Origin: VAZQ01 sp963753575
Lineage (GTDB): Bacteria; Pseudomonadota; Alphaproteobacteria; Rhizobiales; Xanthobacteraceae
Length of the DNA: 64,000 nucleotides
NCBI GenBank assembly: GCA_963753575.1
Contig: CAVWCR010000003.1
Coordinates: 4,946,068-5,010,067 of the forward strand
Direction of reading: 5' to 3'
This document shows positions 17,171 through 27,421 of this stretch, piece by piece. The notes below the pieces were generated by a model. It had not been told where the DNA came from and did no database searches. It saw nothing but the letters and a program-made list of their open reading frames with translations. How positions within the stretch are numbered: position 1 is the first letter of the stretch; each line of letters begins with the position of its first letter. The translations under genes were made by a program, and so were the position numbers.

Positions 17171-18169
17171 TCACGCGAACACGCCGGCGACGGCGCTTTC
17201 CGGGCTCGGGAACGGGCTTGCTTCGGCGTAGGCGCGCGCGGCCGCCATGGTCTCGACCGCCTTGCGGTCGAGCGCGAGCGCTTCCTCGCGCGTGAGATCG
17301 CTGCGGCTGATCAGCGTGCGCACGAAATTGAGGATCGGATCGACGCGCACCCATTCGGCGTGCTCGGGCGCGATGCGGCTGTCGTCCCAGACCATGCTCA
17401 CGTCGGTCGCGCCGGTGAGGAACTCGTGCGTGATCTGGTGCGAGCCCGGCCAGCGGGTGAGCCGCGCTTCAAGAAACATCGGCTCGCCGCGCTCGCGGAT
17501 CTGCGCCAGCGCCTTGCTCACCGCGGCATCGACCGCTTCCGGATCGGAACCATCGATGGGCTTGCTCGCGATCGTGAGCGCCTTCGGCACGTCGATCAGC
17601 TCATAGGCCGCCAGCTGCGAGGTCTGCCGCTCGCCTGCCTTGGAATTGTTCTCGCACAGAAACAGCACCGGCAGCCGCATGAGCGCCGCGAGATTCATGG
17701 CCTCATAGCTGATGCCCTCGTCGAGCACGCCGTCGCCGAACAGCGCGACCGCGACGTTGCCCCGACGCTGCTGCTTGACCGCGAAGCCGCCGCCGACCGC
17801 CAGCCCGATCGAGCCGCCCACCATCGCGGAGGTCGACTGGAAGCCGACCTTGGGATCGGTCATGTGCCAGGTGCCGCCCTTGCCGCCGCATAGCCCGCCG
17901 GCGCGCCCGAGAATCTCGGCGAGCGCTTTGCCCGGGTCGACGCCGCGCGCGATCATGTGGCCATGGTTGCGATGCGTCGAATAGGTGAGGTCGCCCTCGC
18001 GCAGCAGCGCGAGCGCGGGCGCGCCGACCGCCTCGTGCCCGATCGCGAGATGCTGGCGCCCGAGCTTGTGCGCGGCCGCCACGCTGATCACCGTCTCCTC
18101 GAAGCGTCGCATCAGCAGCATGCGCGCCAGCAACGCCATGCTGTCGTCGCGCGTCATCCGGTCCGCCAT
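17171..18169 (-). CDS. 2-oxo acid/acetoin dehydrogenase-type E1 component, alpha subunit
   Basis: A 332-residue partner of the beta subunit. The TPP-binding motif begins GDGVLDEGISYEAMNLAA and ends at FLCENN. The N-terminal LLMRRFEETV and HLAIGHEAVGAPA blocks and the GGKGGTWHM loop are characteristic of E1 alpha. The divergent neighbour is a TctC-type binding protein gene (18301), with 131 bp between the two start codons, suggesting a shared promoter region and a possible uptake-catabolism link; that link is inference. Confidence 0.9.
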   Translation of the reverse strand: MADRMTRDDSMALLARMLLMRRFEETVISVAAAHKLGRQHLAIGHEAVGAPALALLREGDLTYSTHRNHGHMIARGVDPGKALAEILGRAGGLCGGKGGTWHMTDPKVGFQSTSAMVGGSIGLAVGGGFAVKQQRRGNVAVALFGDGVLDEGISYEAMNLAALMRLPVLFLCENNSKAGERQTSQLAAYELIDVPKALTIASKPIDGSDPEAVDAAVSKALAQIRERGEPMFLEARLTRWPGSHQITHEFLTGATDVSMVWDDSRIAPEHAEWVRVDPILNFVRTLISRSDLTREEALALDRKAVETMAAARAYAEASPFPSPESAVAGVFA

Positions 18170-18300
18170 CGCGATCCTCCCGTGCTGCGGCCAGATTCGG
18201 CATATTGCCGCGGGTTTGTCCAGCGCAGGGCATGCGATAGAGTGCTGCGCCGGGTCGTCGCATGGCGCCCAACGATGCGCAGTTGTGGGAGGAGGGATCG

Positions 18301-19323
18301 ATGCCTGTCCGTGTCAGATGGCTTGTCGGCGCACTCATCGCGCTTCTCGCGACGCCCGCGCTCGCGCAGCCCTCGGTCGAGGCGTTCTATCGCGGCCGTA
18401 CCGTCGAGATGGTGATCGGGACGCAGCCGGGCGGCGGTTACGACCTCTATGGCCGGCTGGTCGCACGCTCGATCGGCAAGCACATCCCGGGCCAGCCCAA
18501 TGTGATCGTCAGGAACATGCCGGGCGCCGGTCACCTGCGCATGACCAACTGGCTCTACAACGTGGCGCCGAAGGACGGCACCGTGCTTGCCACCGCCCCG
18601 CAGGCGCTCGCGATCGAGCAGGCGCTCGGCTCCGACGGCATCCAGTACGACGCCAGAAAGTTCACCTGGATCGGGCGCGCTGCGCCGGTGACCGAGATCA
18701 CCTATACGTGGCACACCTCAAAGACCAAGACGCTCGCCGATGCGCGCAAGCGCGAGACCGTGATGGGCGCCTCGGGTCCGACGTCCCCGACTTCATTCTA
18801 TCTCAAGGCGCTCAATGCGCTCGCCGGCACGCGCTTCAAGATCATCACGGGCTTCCCGGGCGGCGCCGCGACCGAGCTCGCAATGCAGCGCGGCGAGGTC
18901 GAGGGCGGCAGCAAGGCCTGGGCCTCGATGAAGGTCGACAACGCCGACTGGCTCAGGGACAAGAAGGTCAACATCTTGTTGCAATACGGTCTCGCGCGGG
19001 CGCCCGACCTGCCCGACGCGCCGCTCTCGACCGAGCTGGCGACCGATGCCGCCGGCCGCGCCGCGCTCACGCTGTTTGCGCGCGGCAACGCCATGGGGCG
19101 CTCGATCATGGCGACGCCGGGCATCCCGCCCGAGCGCGTCGCCGCGCTGCAGAAAGCGTTCATGGACACCATGAACGATCCCGAGCTGGTTGCTTTTGCC
19201 CGGGATCGCCACATCGACTTCGGCCCGGCGCTTGACGGCCCGGCCGTCGCCAAGATCGTGGTGGAGACGCTCGCGGTCTCGCCCGCGACGGTCGCGATGG
19301 TGAAGAAGGCGCGCGGGGGCTAG
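18301..19323 (+). CDS. Tripartite tricarboxylate transporter substrate-binding (TctC/Bug-like) protein
   Basis: A 340-residue periplasmic protein with a signal peptide ending ALAQ. The start ATG 18301 follows GGAGGAGGG; an earlier in-frame ATG at 18262 would add 13 unlikely residues. The TctC fold is suggested by VEMVIGTQPGGGYDLYGRLVAR, the NMPGAGHLR block and ATPGIPPERVAALQKAF. It is more divergent than the other four copies in the window. The stop TAG is contributed by the CTAG of an adjoining repeat, so the native C terminus may have been trimmed. Confidence 0.85.
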   Translation: MPVRVRWLVGALIALLATPALAQPSVEAFYRGRTVEMVIGTQPGGGYDLYGRLVARSIGKHIPGQPNVIVRNMPGAGHLRMTNWLYNVAPKDGTVLATAPQALAIEQALGSDGIQYDARKFTWIGRAAPVTEITYTWHTSKTKTLADARKRETVMGASGPTSPTSFYLKALNALAGTRFKIITGFPGGAATELAMQRGEVEGGSKAWASMKVDNADWLRDKKVNILLQYGLARAPDLPDAPLSTELATDAAGRAALTLFARGNAMGRSIMATPGIPPERVAALQKAFMDTMNDPELVAFARDRHIDFGPALDGPAVAKIVVETLAVSPATVAMVKKARGG

Positions 19324-19487
19324 TGCCCCGTTTCCGTAGTTCGTTAAGTCATCGCTGCATTCTCTGACACGAACTTCGGAAACAAAGGGGCACTAGCAAC
19401 TCTATGATTCTAGTGCCGCTTTTCGATCTGAAGTTCCTAAGCGAGTTTGCCGCAAGTGTTGTAGGAACGTCAGATCGGCGGCACTAG
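19320..19487 (-). repeat. CTAG-bounded double palindrome, B (19320-19396) then A (19410-19487), inverted orientation
   Basis: This is the reverse complement of the A-linker-B unit: module B first, linker CAACTCTATGATT, then module A. The A stem reads GATCTGAAGTTCCTA against TAGGAACGTCAGATC, where the T-to-C and A-to-G changes relative to the copy at 11921 keep the pairing. The first CTAG contains the stop codon of the preceding gene. Confidence 0.92.
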
Positions 19488-19600
19488 GCTTCTTGCGCAG
19501 GCTCGCCAGCAGCGCGGCTCGGCGCTTGCGCGGCAGGGCATTCGCCCTATAGTCCGCGCCAATTCGGCCGTCAGGAGACGGTCTCTAGCACGGACGCCGC

Positions 19601-20833
<1,233 letters not shown>

Positions 20834-20860
20834 GACCAGAGAGCCGCGGCAATCGCTGTT

Positions 20861-20965
20861 GTCGTCCCCGCGAAGGCGGGGACCCATAGCCCCTGGACTT
20901 TCTGTTCCCGAATGCCGTGCCAAATTGCTTGGCTGCGGCGTGTCCCCGCCTTCGCGGGGACGACA
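20861..20965. repeat. GTCGTCCCCGC-type paired palindrome
   Basis: The left arm GTCGTCCCCGCGAAGGCG (20861-20878, continuing GGGACCCATA) and the right arm CCCCGCCTTCGCGGGGACGA (20944-20963) are inverted copies 50-60 bp apart. The inner GAAGG/CCTTC matches between arms and differs from GCAGG in other copies. It lies 28 bp after argG and could act as its terminator. Confidence 0.88.
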
Positions 20966-20997
20966 GATTGAGAGGCTGTGGCCAACAATCCAAGTGA

Positions 20998-21378
20998 TTA
21001 CCCGCGGCGCGGCAGCTGCAACTTCTCCGATCCGAACGTCAGCGGCCGCATCCGCGTCAACGTCTCCGGGATGTTGGCGTCCACGTCGACGAAATGAACG
21101 CAAGTCTGCGCTTGCGTGTGGCTCGTTCCTTCCAGCCAGGCTCCCGATCGTGAACTGAGATCGTGGACGTTCTCGAGATAGAAACAGCGCCATTGCGGCA
21201 GCTTCGATCGTCCGGAGGTCGCGCCCGCGAACTGGTAGGCGAACAGCACCTCGCGGCCATCGGCGGCGTAACCCAGGATGACCGGACAGCATTCGCGCGC
21301 CAAGTCGCGATAGGAAAACGTGAGCTGCTCGCGCCGGCGCAGCGCTTGCCAGATCAGCCTGTAGGCGTCGCTCGGCAT
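20998..21378 (-). CDS. Conserved hypothetical protein, WYL-like
   Basis: A 126-residue protein. The order YRLIWQALRRREQLTFSYR, CCPVILGYAADGREVLFAYQ, WRCFYLENV and AQTCVHFVDVDANIP resembles a family of small alphaproteobacterial proteins related to the WYL ligand-binding fold, without a helix-turn-helix. Function is unknown. It lies just upstream of nothing in operon terms: sdhB ends further left on the same strand with 94 bp between. Confidence 0.65.
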   Translation of the reverse strand: MPSDAYRLIWQALRRREQLTFSYRDLARECCPVILGYAADGREVLFAYQFAGATSGRSKLPQWRCFYLENVHDLSSRSGAWLEGTSHTQAQTCVHFVDVDANIPETLTRMRPLTFGSEKLQLPRRG

Positions 21379-21472
21379 CGGGCGCGTATAGGCGCCAGTT
21401 GTGGCTTGCCTATGGACGCGACGACTTGGCGGGCGATCGTTTGCGGCGGCGATCGAGGTCGTCAGGACAGCC

Positions 21473-22252
21473 TCACACCTTCCGCTCGACCATCTTCTGC
21501 TTGATCTCAGCGATCGCCTTCGCCGGATTGAGATGCTTCGGGCAGGCGTTGGCGCAGTTCATGATGGTGTGGCAGCGGTAGAGCCGGAACGGATCTTCCA
21601 GATTGTCGAGCCGCTCGCCGGTCGCCTCGTCGCGGCTGTCGGCGATCCAGCGCTGCGCCTGCAACAGCGCGGCCGGCCCGAGGAAGCGGTCGCTGTTCCA
21701 CCAATAGCTCGGACATGACGTGGAGCAGCAGGCGCACAGGATGCATTCGTAGAGCCCGTCGAGCTTGACGCGGTCATCGTGGCTCTGGCGCCATTCCTTT
21801 TCGGGCGTGGGCGTGGAGGTGTGCAGCCAGGGCTCGATCGAGGCGTATTGGGCGTAGAAATTGGTGAGGTCGGGCACCAGGTCCTTCACCACCGGCTGGT
21901 GCGGCAGCGGATAGACCTTCACGGTGCCGCCGATGTCGGCCATGTCCTTGGTGCAGGCGAGCGTGTTGCGCCCGTCGATGTTCATGGCGCAGGAGCCGCA
22001 CACGCCCTCGCGGCAGGAGCGGCGGAAGGTCAGTGTCGGGTCGATGGTGTTCTTGATCCAGATCAGCGCGTCGAGGACCATCGGGCCGCAGTCGCCGGTG
22101 TCGACATAGTAGGTGTCGACGCGCGGATTGTGACCGTCGTCGGGGTTCCAGCGGTAGATGCGATATTCGCGCACCTCGCGTGCGGTGGCCGGACGAGCCC
22201 AGGTCCTGCCTTCGGTGATCCGCGAGTTTTTCGGGAGATTGAGTTGGACCAT
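21473..22252 (-). CDS. sdhB: Succinate dehydrogenase iron-sulfur subunit
   Basis: A 259-residue peripheral subunit of complex II carrying three Fe-S clusters. The [2Fe-2S] ligands are C80, C85 and C88 in SCREGVCGSCAMN; the [4Fe-4S] and [3Fe-4S] motifs are ECILCACCSTSCPSYW and CHTIMNCANACPK. The start MVQLNLP is chosen by comparison with family length; the open frame extends far upstream but only as a shadow of sdhA. It is the last gene of sdhCDAB, 59 bp after sdhA. Confidence 0.97.
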   Translation of the reverse strand: MVQLNLPKNSRITEGRTWARPATAREVREYRIYRWNPDDGHNPRVDTYYVDTGDCGPMVLDALIWIKNTIDPTLTFRRSCREGVCGSCAMNIDGRNTLACTKDMADIGGTVKVYPLPHQPVVKDLVPDLTNFYAQYASIEPWLHTSTPTPEKEWRQSHDDRVKLDGLYECILCACCSTSCPSYWWNSDRFLGPAALLQAQRWIADSRDEATGERLDNLEDPFRLYRCHTIMNCANACPKHLNPAKAIAEIKQKMVERKV

Positions 22253-22311
22253 GGTGGCTGCGCGCCTCTGGAAACGATGGATGCGGATCAAGCCCGCGTG
22301 TGACTCGTGAG

Positions 22312-24138
22312 CTAGTACACTCTCGCCTTCGGCTCGATGTAGGAGACTTCGTTGGTGAGCGTGTAGGTGTGCACCGGCCGGTAGTCGATCGTCACCTTGC
22401 CGTTGCGGTCGAGCCAGGTCAGCGTGTGCTTCATCCAGTTCTTGTCGTCGCGATCGGGATGATCCTCGCGCGCGTGCGCGCCGCGGCTCTCGGTGCGGTT
22501 GGCGGCGGCGTGCATGGTCACGACCGCCTGCGCGATCAGGTTGTCGAACTCGAGCGTTTCGATCAGGTCCGAGTTCCAGATCAGCGAGCGGTCGGTCACC
22601 TTGATGTCGGGAACGCCGCCGAGCACCTCGTCGATCAGCTTGATGCCTTCCTGCAGGACTTGGCCGGTGCGGAACACGGCGCAATTGCTCTGCATCACCT
22701 TCTGCATCTTGATCCGCATCTCGGCGGTCGTGGTCGACCCGGCCGCGTTGCGGAACTTGTCGAGACGCGAGAGCGCGAAATCGGCCGAATCCTTCGGCAA
22801 GTCGGTGTGCTTGTCGTTGGGCGTGAGAATCTCGGCGCAGCGTTGCGCGGCGGCGCGGCCGAACACCACGAGGTCGATCAGCGAATTGGAGCCGAGCCGG
22901 TTGGCGCCGTGCACCGACACGCACGCTGCCTCGCCGAGCGCCATCAGGCCTGGCACCACGTGATCGTCGTTGCCGCTCTTCTTGGTGAGCGCCTCGCCGT
23001 GATAGTTGGCGGCGATCCCGCCCATGTTGTAGTGCGCGGTCGGCACGATCGGGACCGGCTCGCGGGTGAGGTCGACCCCGGCGAAGATACGGGCCGTCTC
23101 GGTGATGCCGGGCAGCCGCTCCGCCAGCATCGCCGGATCGAGATGGTCGAGATGCAGGTAGATGTGGTCCTTGAGCTTGCCGACGCCGCGGCCTTCGCGG
23201 ATCTCGATCGTCATGGCGCGCGAGACGACGTCGCGCGAAGCGAGGTCCTTGGCGGAGGGCGCATAGCGTTCCATGAAGCGCTCGCCCTCACTGTTGACGA
23301 GGTAGGCGCCCTCTCCGCGCGCGCCCTCGGTGATCAGGCAGCCGGCGCCATAGATGCCGGTCGGATGGAACTGTACGAACTCCATGTCCTGCAGCGGCAG
23401 GCCGGCGCGCAACATCATGGCGTTGCCATCGCCGGTCTGCGTGTGGGCGCCGGTGCAGGAGAAATAAATGCGCCCATAGCCGCCGGTCGCAATGATCGTC
23501 ATGTGGGCGCGGAAGCGGTGGATCGAGCCGTCTTCGAGGTTGAGCGCGACTACGCCGCGGCAGCGCCCTTCCTCCATGATCAGGTCGATGACGAAATATT
23601 CGATATAGAACTCGGCCGAATGCCGCAGCGCCTGGCCGTACATGGTGTGCAACATGGCGTGGCCGGTGCGATCGGCGGCCGCGCAGGTGCGTTGCGCGGT
23701 GCCCTTGCCGTAATGCGTGGTCATGCCGCCGAACGGCCGCTGGTAGATCTTGCCGTCCTCGCGGCGCGAGAACGGCAGGCCCCAATGCTCGAGCTCATAG
23801 ACCGCCGCCGGTGCATTCGTGCACATGTATTCGATCGCGTCCTGGTCGCCGAGCCAGTCGGCGCCCTTGACGGTGTCGTACATGTGCCAGCGCCAGTCGT
23901 CCTCGCCCATGTTGCCGAGCGATGCCGCGATGCCGCCTTGCGCCGCCACCGTGTGCGAGCGGGTCGGGAACACCTTGGTGATGCATGCGGTCTTGAGGCC
24001 GGCCTCGCTGCAGCCGACGACCGCCCGCAGGCCCGATCCGCCGGCGCCGATCACGACGACGTCATAGCTATGGTCCTCGATCGGATAGGCGTGGCCGTTG
24101 ACCGCCGGGGCAGTTGCACTCGATCCGTTGCCGGCCAT
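22312..24138 (-). CDS. sdhA: Succinate dehydrogenase flavoprotein subunit
   Basis: A 608-residue catalytic subunit that oxidises succinate to fumarate. The FAD-binding motif VVVIGAGGSGLRA begins near residue 25, and the covalent-flavin histidine region SHTVAAQGGIAASLGN follows. Further conserved stretches include TGHAMLHTMYGQ and HGANRLGSNSLIDLVVFG. The start is ATG 24138; a GTG two codons upstream is possible. Its ATG lies two bases from the sdhD stop, consistent with coupling. Confidence 0.98.
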   Translation of the reverse strand: MAGNGSSATAPAVNGHAYPIEDHSYDVVVIGAGGSGLRAVVGCSEAGLKTACITKVFPTRSHTVAAQGGIAASLGNMGEDDWRWHMYDTVKGADWLGDQDAIEYMCTNAPAAVYELEHWGLPFSRREDGKIYQRPFGGMTTHYGKGTAQRTCAAADRTGHAMLHTMYGQALRHSAEFYIEYFVIDLIMEEGRCRGVVALNLEDGSIHRFRAHMTIIATGGYGRIYFSCTGAHTQTGDGNAMMLRAGLPLQDMEFVQFHPTGIYGAGCLITEGARGEGAYLVNSEGERFMERYAPSAKDLASRDVVSRAMTIEIREGRGVGKLKDHIYLHLDHLDPAMLAERLPGITETARIFAGVDLTREPVPIVPTAHYNMGGIAANYHGEALTKKSGNDDHVVPGLMALGEAACVSVHGANRLGSNSLIDLVVFGRAAAQRCAEILTPNDKHTDLPKDSADFALSRLDKFRNAAGSTTTAEMRIKMQKVMQSNCAVFRTGQVLQEGIKLIDEVLGGVPDIKVTDRSLIWNSDLIETLEFDNLIAQAVVTMHAAANRTESRGAHAREDHPDRDDKNWMKHTLTWLDRNGKVTIDYRPVHTYTLTNEVSYIEPKARVY

Positions 24139-24140
24139 GC

Positions 24141-24524
24141 TCACACTCCGAATGAGAGCTTGAAGATCGCGTAGGCGCTGGCAAGCGCGACCGCGATCGA
24201 AAAGAACGTGTTGAGGATGATGAGCGCGAGCTTCGTGATCTCGTCATGCACGTAGTCCTCGATGATGACCTGCATGCCGACGCGCATGTGATAGGTGACC
24301 GAGCCGATGAACAGCAGGATGACGATGGCGACCAGCGGCGTGCCGAGGATCTGTTGCGCGGCCGCCTGGTTGCGGCCAAGCAGCGACACCACGATCAGCA
24401 CGAAGGCGATGGTGAGCGGCACGTTGGCGACCGCGGTCACGCGCTGGCGCCAGAAATGGTCGGTGCCTGACCTGGACGAGCCGAGGCCGCGCACGTGCGC
24501 GAGCGGGGTACGGTGCTCGGTCAT
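24141..24524 (-). CDS. sdhD: Succinate dehydrogenase hydrophobic membrane anchor subunit
   Basis: A 127-residue protein with three transmembrane helices (residues about 34-54, 65-84 and 102-122). The heme-ligand region is in VTYHMRVGMQVIIEDYVHDE, and the N-terminal TPLAHVRGLGSSRSGT is typical of alphaproteobacterial SdhD. The start ATG overlaps the sdhC stop as ATGA. The longer open frame upstream is rejected because it runs through sdhC. Confidence 0.96.
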   Translation of the reverse strand: MTEHRTPLAHVRGLGSSRSGTDHFWRQRVTAVANVPLTIAFVLIVVSLLGRNQAAAQQILGTPLVAIVILLFIGSVTYHMRVGMQVIIEDYVHDEITKLALIILNTFFSIAVALASAYAIFKLSFGV

Positions 24525-24928
24525 CGCGCGCCTCCGAAGGAGAGAAATCCGACGACCCACAGCAGGATCGTGAGCCCGATCGATCCGACCGCGGTCGCGA
24601 GCGAGAGCCACTCGCGCTCGCTCTGGCTGAAGCCGCGGCCGGTATCCCAGATCAGGTGGCGGATGCCGCCCAGCATGTGATGGAGGAGCGCCCAGGTATA
24701 GCCGAACAGGATCAGCCGCCCGAAAAAGGAATTGATGAAGCCGCCGAACTTCGCATAGGCGTTGGGGCCGGACCCGGCCGCGATCAGCCACCACGCCAAC
24801 AACAAGGTGCCGAAGTAGAGCCCCGCGCCGGTGACGCGATGGAGAATCGACATCGCCATCGGCAGCGGCCAGCGGTAGATCTGCAGGTGAGGCGAGAGCG
24901 GCCGTCCGGGGGCCTTGCTGCCGGCCAT
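24521..24928 (-). CDS. sdhC: Succinate dehydrogenase cytochrome b556 subunit
   Basis: A 135-residue membrane subunit with three helices. The signatures RPLSPHLQIYRWPLPMAMSI and LHRVTGAGLYFG near the N terminus and HHMLGGIRHLIWD (heme-binding histidine) near residue 90 identify it. Three ATG codons in a row (24934, 24931, 24928) follow CGGAGG; the third has the best spacing. It opens the sdhCDAB operon. Confidence 0.96.
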   Translation of the reverse strand: MAGSKAPGRPLSPHLQIYRWPLPMAMSILHRVTGAGLYFGTLLLAWWLIAAGSGPNAYAKFGGFINSFFGRLILFGYTWALLHHMLGGIRHLIWDTGRGFSQSEREWLSLATAVGSIGLTILLWVVGFLSFGGAR

Positions 24929-25181
24929 CATCATCCTCCGAAAATCATCGACCCGGTCGACCGAGCCGTCGGTTCCTATCCAATGTTCCGACCCGCCGCA
25001 ATGCGCGGTTTGCGGGTGCCGGACGTGGTCCAATGACGCTTTCGTGCTGGCCCCCAAGGCCAGTGCGGGGCAGTTCGCCCAGAGCCTTGGAGCTTCGCGG
25101 AATACGAAGTAAGGTGCTCCGCTAGATTGTACAATCAGGATTTCGCGTAACCTGCCTTCGTCGTCTGCGAAGGATCAAGCC

Positions 25182-26075
25182 ATGCACTTCGACCTCGTCG
25201 ACCTCAACCTGTTTCGCCACATCGTGGAGGCCGGAAGCATCACGCACGGCGCCGAACGGGCCCATCTGGCGCTGGCGGCGGCCTCTACCCGCGTCCGCAA
25301 CATGGAACAGGCGCTCGGGGCTTCCCTGTTGGTTCGCGGGCGCCAGGGCGTGACCCCGACGCAGGCCGGCCGCACGCTGCTGCAGCATGCGCGTGCGATC
25401 CTGCGCCAGACCGAGAGCCTGCGCGAGGATCTCGGCGCCTATGCGGGCGGCGCTGCCGGTCAGATCAGGGTGCTGTGCAACACCAACGCGCTTACCGAAT
25501 TTATGCCGGAGGCGCTGAGCTCGTTCCTCGCCCGCCATCCCAACGTCAATGTCGACCTGCAGGAGCGCCTGAGCGACGAGATCGTCGGCCTGATCGCCGA
25601 CGGCACCGCCGACATCGGGATCGTGGCCGGCACGGTCGACATGAGCGCGCTTGAGACCTACCCGTTCCGCCGCGACCGGTTCGTCCTCGTGGTCGGACGC
25701 GAGCATGCGCTGGCCAAGCGCACGAAGATTTCCTTCGCGCAGGTGCTCGACCACGATTTCGTCGGGCTCGATCGGGCGAGTGCGCTGCAGCGCTTCCTGG
25801 CCGAGAAGGCGGCCCCGATCGGGCGGGCGCTGCGGCTGCGGGTGCAGTTGCGCAGCTTCGACGCCGTTTGCCGGCTGGTCGAGTGCAATGTCGGCATTGG
25901 CATCGTTCCGGAGACCACGGCGCGGCGCGCGGCGCGCACGATGGCGATCGCGGTCGTGCCGCTCACCGATCCGTGGGCGGTGCGCGATCTCACGATCTGT
26001 ATCCGCAGCCTCAGCGAGCTGCCGCCCTATGCGCGCCAGCTGGTCGAGCATCTGCGGGCGGATGCAGCGGCGTGA
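25182..26075 (+). CDS. LysR family transcriptional regulator
   Basis: A 297-residue LTTR with an N-terminal winged helix (DLNLFRHIVEAGSITHGAERAH, then the recognition helix region ARTRVRNMEQALG-like, residues about 5-65) and a C-terminal periplasmic-binding-protein-like effector domain from about residue 92. It lies divergent from sdhC (253 bp apart) and convergent with the mesaconyl-CoA hydratase gene, with 6 bp between stops. LysR proteins usually regulate a divergent neighbour, so sdhC is a formal candidate target, but nothing in the sequence proves it. Confidence 0.92.
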   Translation: MHFDLVDLNLFRHIVEAGSITHGAERAHLALAAASTRVRNMEQALGASLLVRGRQGVTPTQAGRTLLQHARAILRQTESLREDLGAYAGGAAGQIRVLCNTNALTEFMPEALSSFLARHPNVNVDLQERLSDEIVGLIADGTADIGIVAGTVDMSALETYPFRRDRFVLVVGREHALAKRTKISFAQVLDHDFVGLDRASALQRFLAEKAAPIGRALRLRVQLRSFDAVCRLVECNVGIGIVPETTARRAARTMAIAVVPLTDPWAVRDLTICIRSLSELPPYARQLVEHLRADAAA

Positions 26076-26081
26076 CGAAGA

Positions 26082-27137
26082 TCAGCGCGGCAGCAGCACC
26101 CAATAGTCGAGCTCGAGCACGACCGCAGGGTCGTCGGTGTTTCCGTTCTTCAATGGAAAATCGTGGCAGGGGCGATCTTTGGTGGCAACCGTGCGCAGCC
26201 GCAGCGCGCCCACGTCGTCACGGCCGGGGAGCTCGGCGCGCGCCAGCACCTCGCTCCAGGCGAACACGGTCTCGCCTGCGAACAAGGGGGCCACGTGCCG
26301 GCCGCCGTTGATCGCCGCGACGTGGAACGCGTTGGCGAAGCCGTTGAAGCTGAGGCTGCGGGCGAGCGAGATCACGTGCCCGCCATAGATCAGCCGCCTT
26401 CCAAAGCGGCCCTTCGCCTCGGCATATTGGTTGAAATGGATGCGGGCCGGGTTCTGGTAGAGCCTGGTCGCGATCTGGTGCTCCGCCTCCTCGACGGTGA
26501 TGCCGTCGATATGGTCGATCCGCTCGCCCACCTGGTAGTCGTCGAAGCGGAAAGGGCTGCCGGCGAGCGTCGTGTCATAGGCCGCGCCGTCGATCGGTGG
26601 GCAGGCGTCGCCCAGCATGCTGGGCAACAGCGCTTCTGGCACGCGCGGCACGTGATCGCCGTCCGCCGGCGCCGCCTCGTCGCGCTTGTGGATCATCACC
26701 CAGCGCACATATTCCAGCACCTTGCCGCCGTCGGGCTTGAAGGCGGTCGAGCGCACGAACACGATCCCGGTCTTGCGGTTGGAATTCTCCTTGAGCCCGA
26801 TCACCTCGGAGACCGCGTTGATGGTGTCGCCCGGATAGACCGGAGCCAGGAACCGGCAGGCCGCATAGCCGAGATTGGCGACCGCGTTGATGGAGATGTC
26901 CGGCACGCTCTTGCCAAACACCACGTGGAACACCAGCAGGTCGTCAACCGGCGCGCGCGGATAGCCGATCGCCTGCGCGAAGGCGTCCGAGGACTGGAGC
27001 GCGAAACGGGGGCCATAAAGGCCGGTATAGAGCGCCACGTCGCCGGCCGTGATCGTGCGCGGCGTCGCATGCCGGATCAGCGCGCCGACCCGAAAGTCCT
27101 CGAAGAAGTTGCCGGCGCTGGTCTTGGTCGCGTTCAT
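26082..27137 (-). CDS. mch: Mesaconyl-CoA hydratase (MaoC-like, double hotdog)
   Basis: A 351-residue enzyme that interconverts mesaconyl-CoA and beta-methylmalyl-CoA in the ethylmalonyl-CoA pathway. The whole chain follows the Rhodobacter enzyme as I recall it: GNFFEDFRVGALIRHATPRT, DVALYTGLYGPRFAL, VYPGDTINAVSEVIGLKENS, then in the second half HIDGITVEEAEHQIATRLYQ, FGRRLIYGGHVISLARSLSF and AINGGRHVAPLFAGET. Two hotdog halves with a middle linker fit the length. The malyl-CoA thioesterase-like gene at 45037 would act nearby in the pathway. Confidence 0.9.
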   Translation of the reverse strand: MNATKTSAGNFFEDFRVGALIRHATPRTITAGDVALYTGLYGPRFALQSSDAFAQAIGYPRAPVDDLLVFHVVFGKSVPDISINAVANLGYAACRFLAPVYPGDTINAVSEVIGLKENSNRKTGIVFVRSTAFKPDGGKVLEYVRWVMIHKRDEAAPADGDHVPRVPEALLPSMLGDACPPIDGAAYDTTLAGSPFRFDDYQVGERIDHIDGITVEEAEHQIATRLYQNPARIHFNQYAEAKGRFGRRLIYGGHVISLARSLSFNGFANAFHVAAINGGRHVAPLFAGETVFAWSEVLARAELPGRDDVGALRLRTVATKDRPCHDFPLKNGNTDDPAVVLELDYWVLLPR

Positions 27138-27206
27138 TGAAGGCTTGCATCCGGACGGGCGGCGATCACGTAGCTGTGTTGCGCGCCCGAAAGCGTGCAG
27201 GCTGAC

Positions 27207-27375
27207 GACTAGTGCCGCCGATTTGAAGTTCCTATAGCAGTCCCGGCAAACTCGGTTAGGAACTTCAAATCGAAAAGCGGCACTAGAATCATGGAGTTGC
27301 TAGTGCCCCTTTGCTTCCGAAGCTCGTGTCGGAGGATGCCGCAAGGATTCACGAGCTTCGGAAGCGGAGCACTAG
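27207..27375 (+). repeat. CTAG-bounded double palindrome, A (27207-27286) and B (27300-27375), + orientation
   Basis: The same A-linker-B unit as at 11921, with linker AATCATGGAGTTG. In module B the arms are CCGAAGCTCGTG and CACGAGCTTCGG: both have changed from GTTCG/CGAAC to GCTCG/CGAGC, keeping the pair. TTTCC/GGAAA is likewise CTTCC/GGAAG here. It lies upstream of the cytochrome b gene. Confidence 0.92.
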
Positions 27376-27421
27376 CGACCGGATGGTTAGAGTTTGTTAT
27401 GGTGACGCGCAAGGGCTGCCA

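Noticed and set aside
15992..17893. 633-codon open frame on the + strand opposite the E1 genes
   Set aside because: It is the antisense frame of E1 beta and alpha, rich in Arg/His/Gly without any domain; a product of high GC content.
22300..24174. 624-codon open frame on the + strand
   Set aside because: Antisense shadow of sdhA; no protein features, while sdhA is unambiguous.
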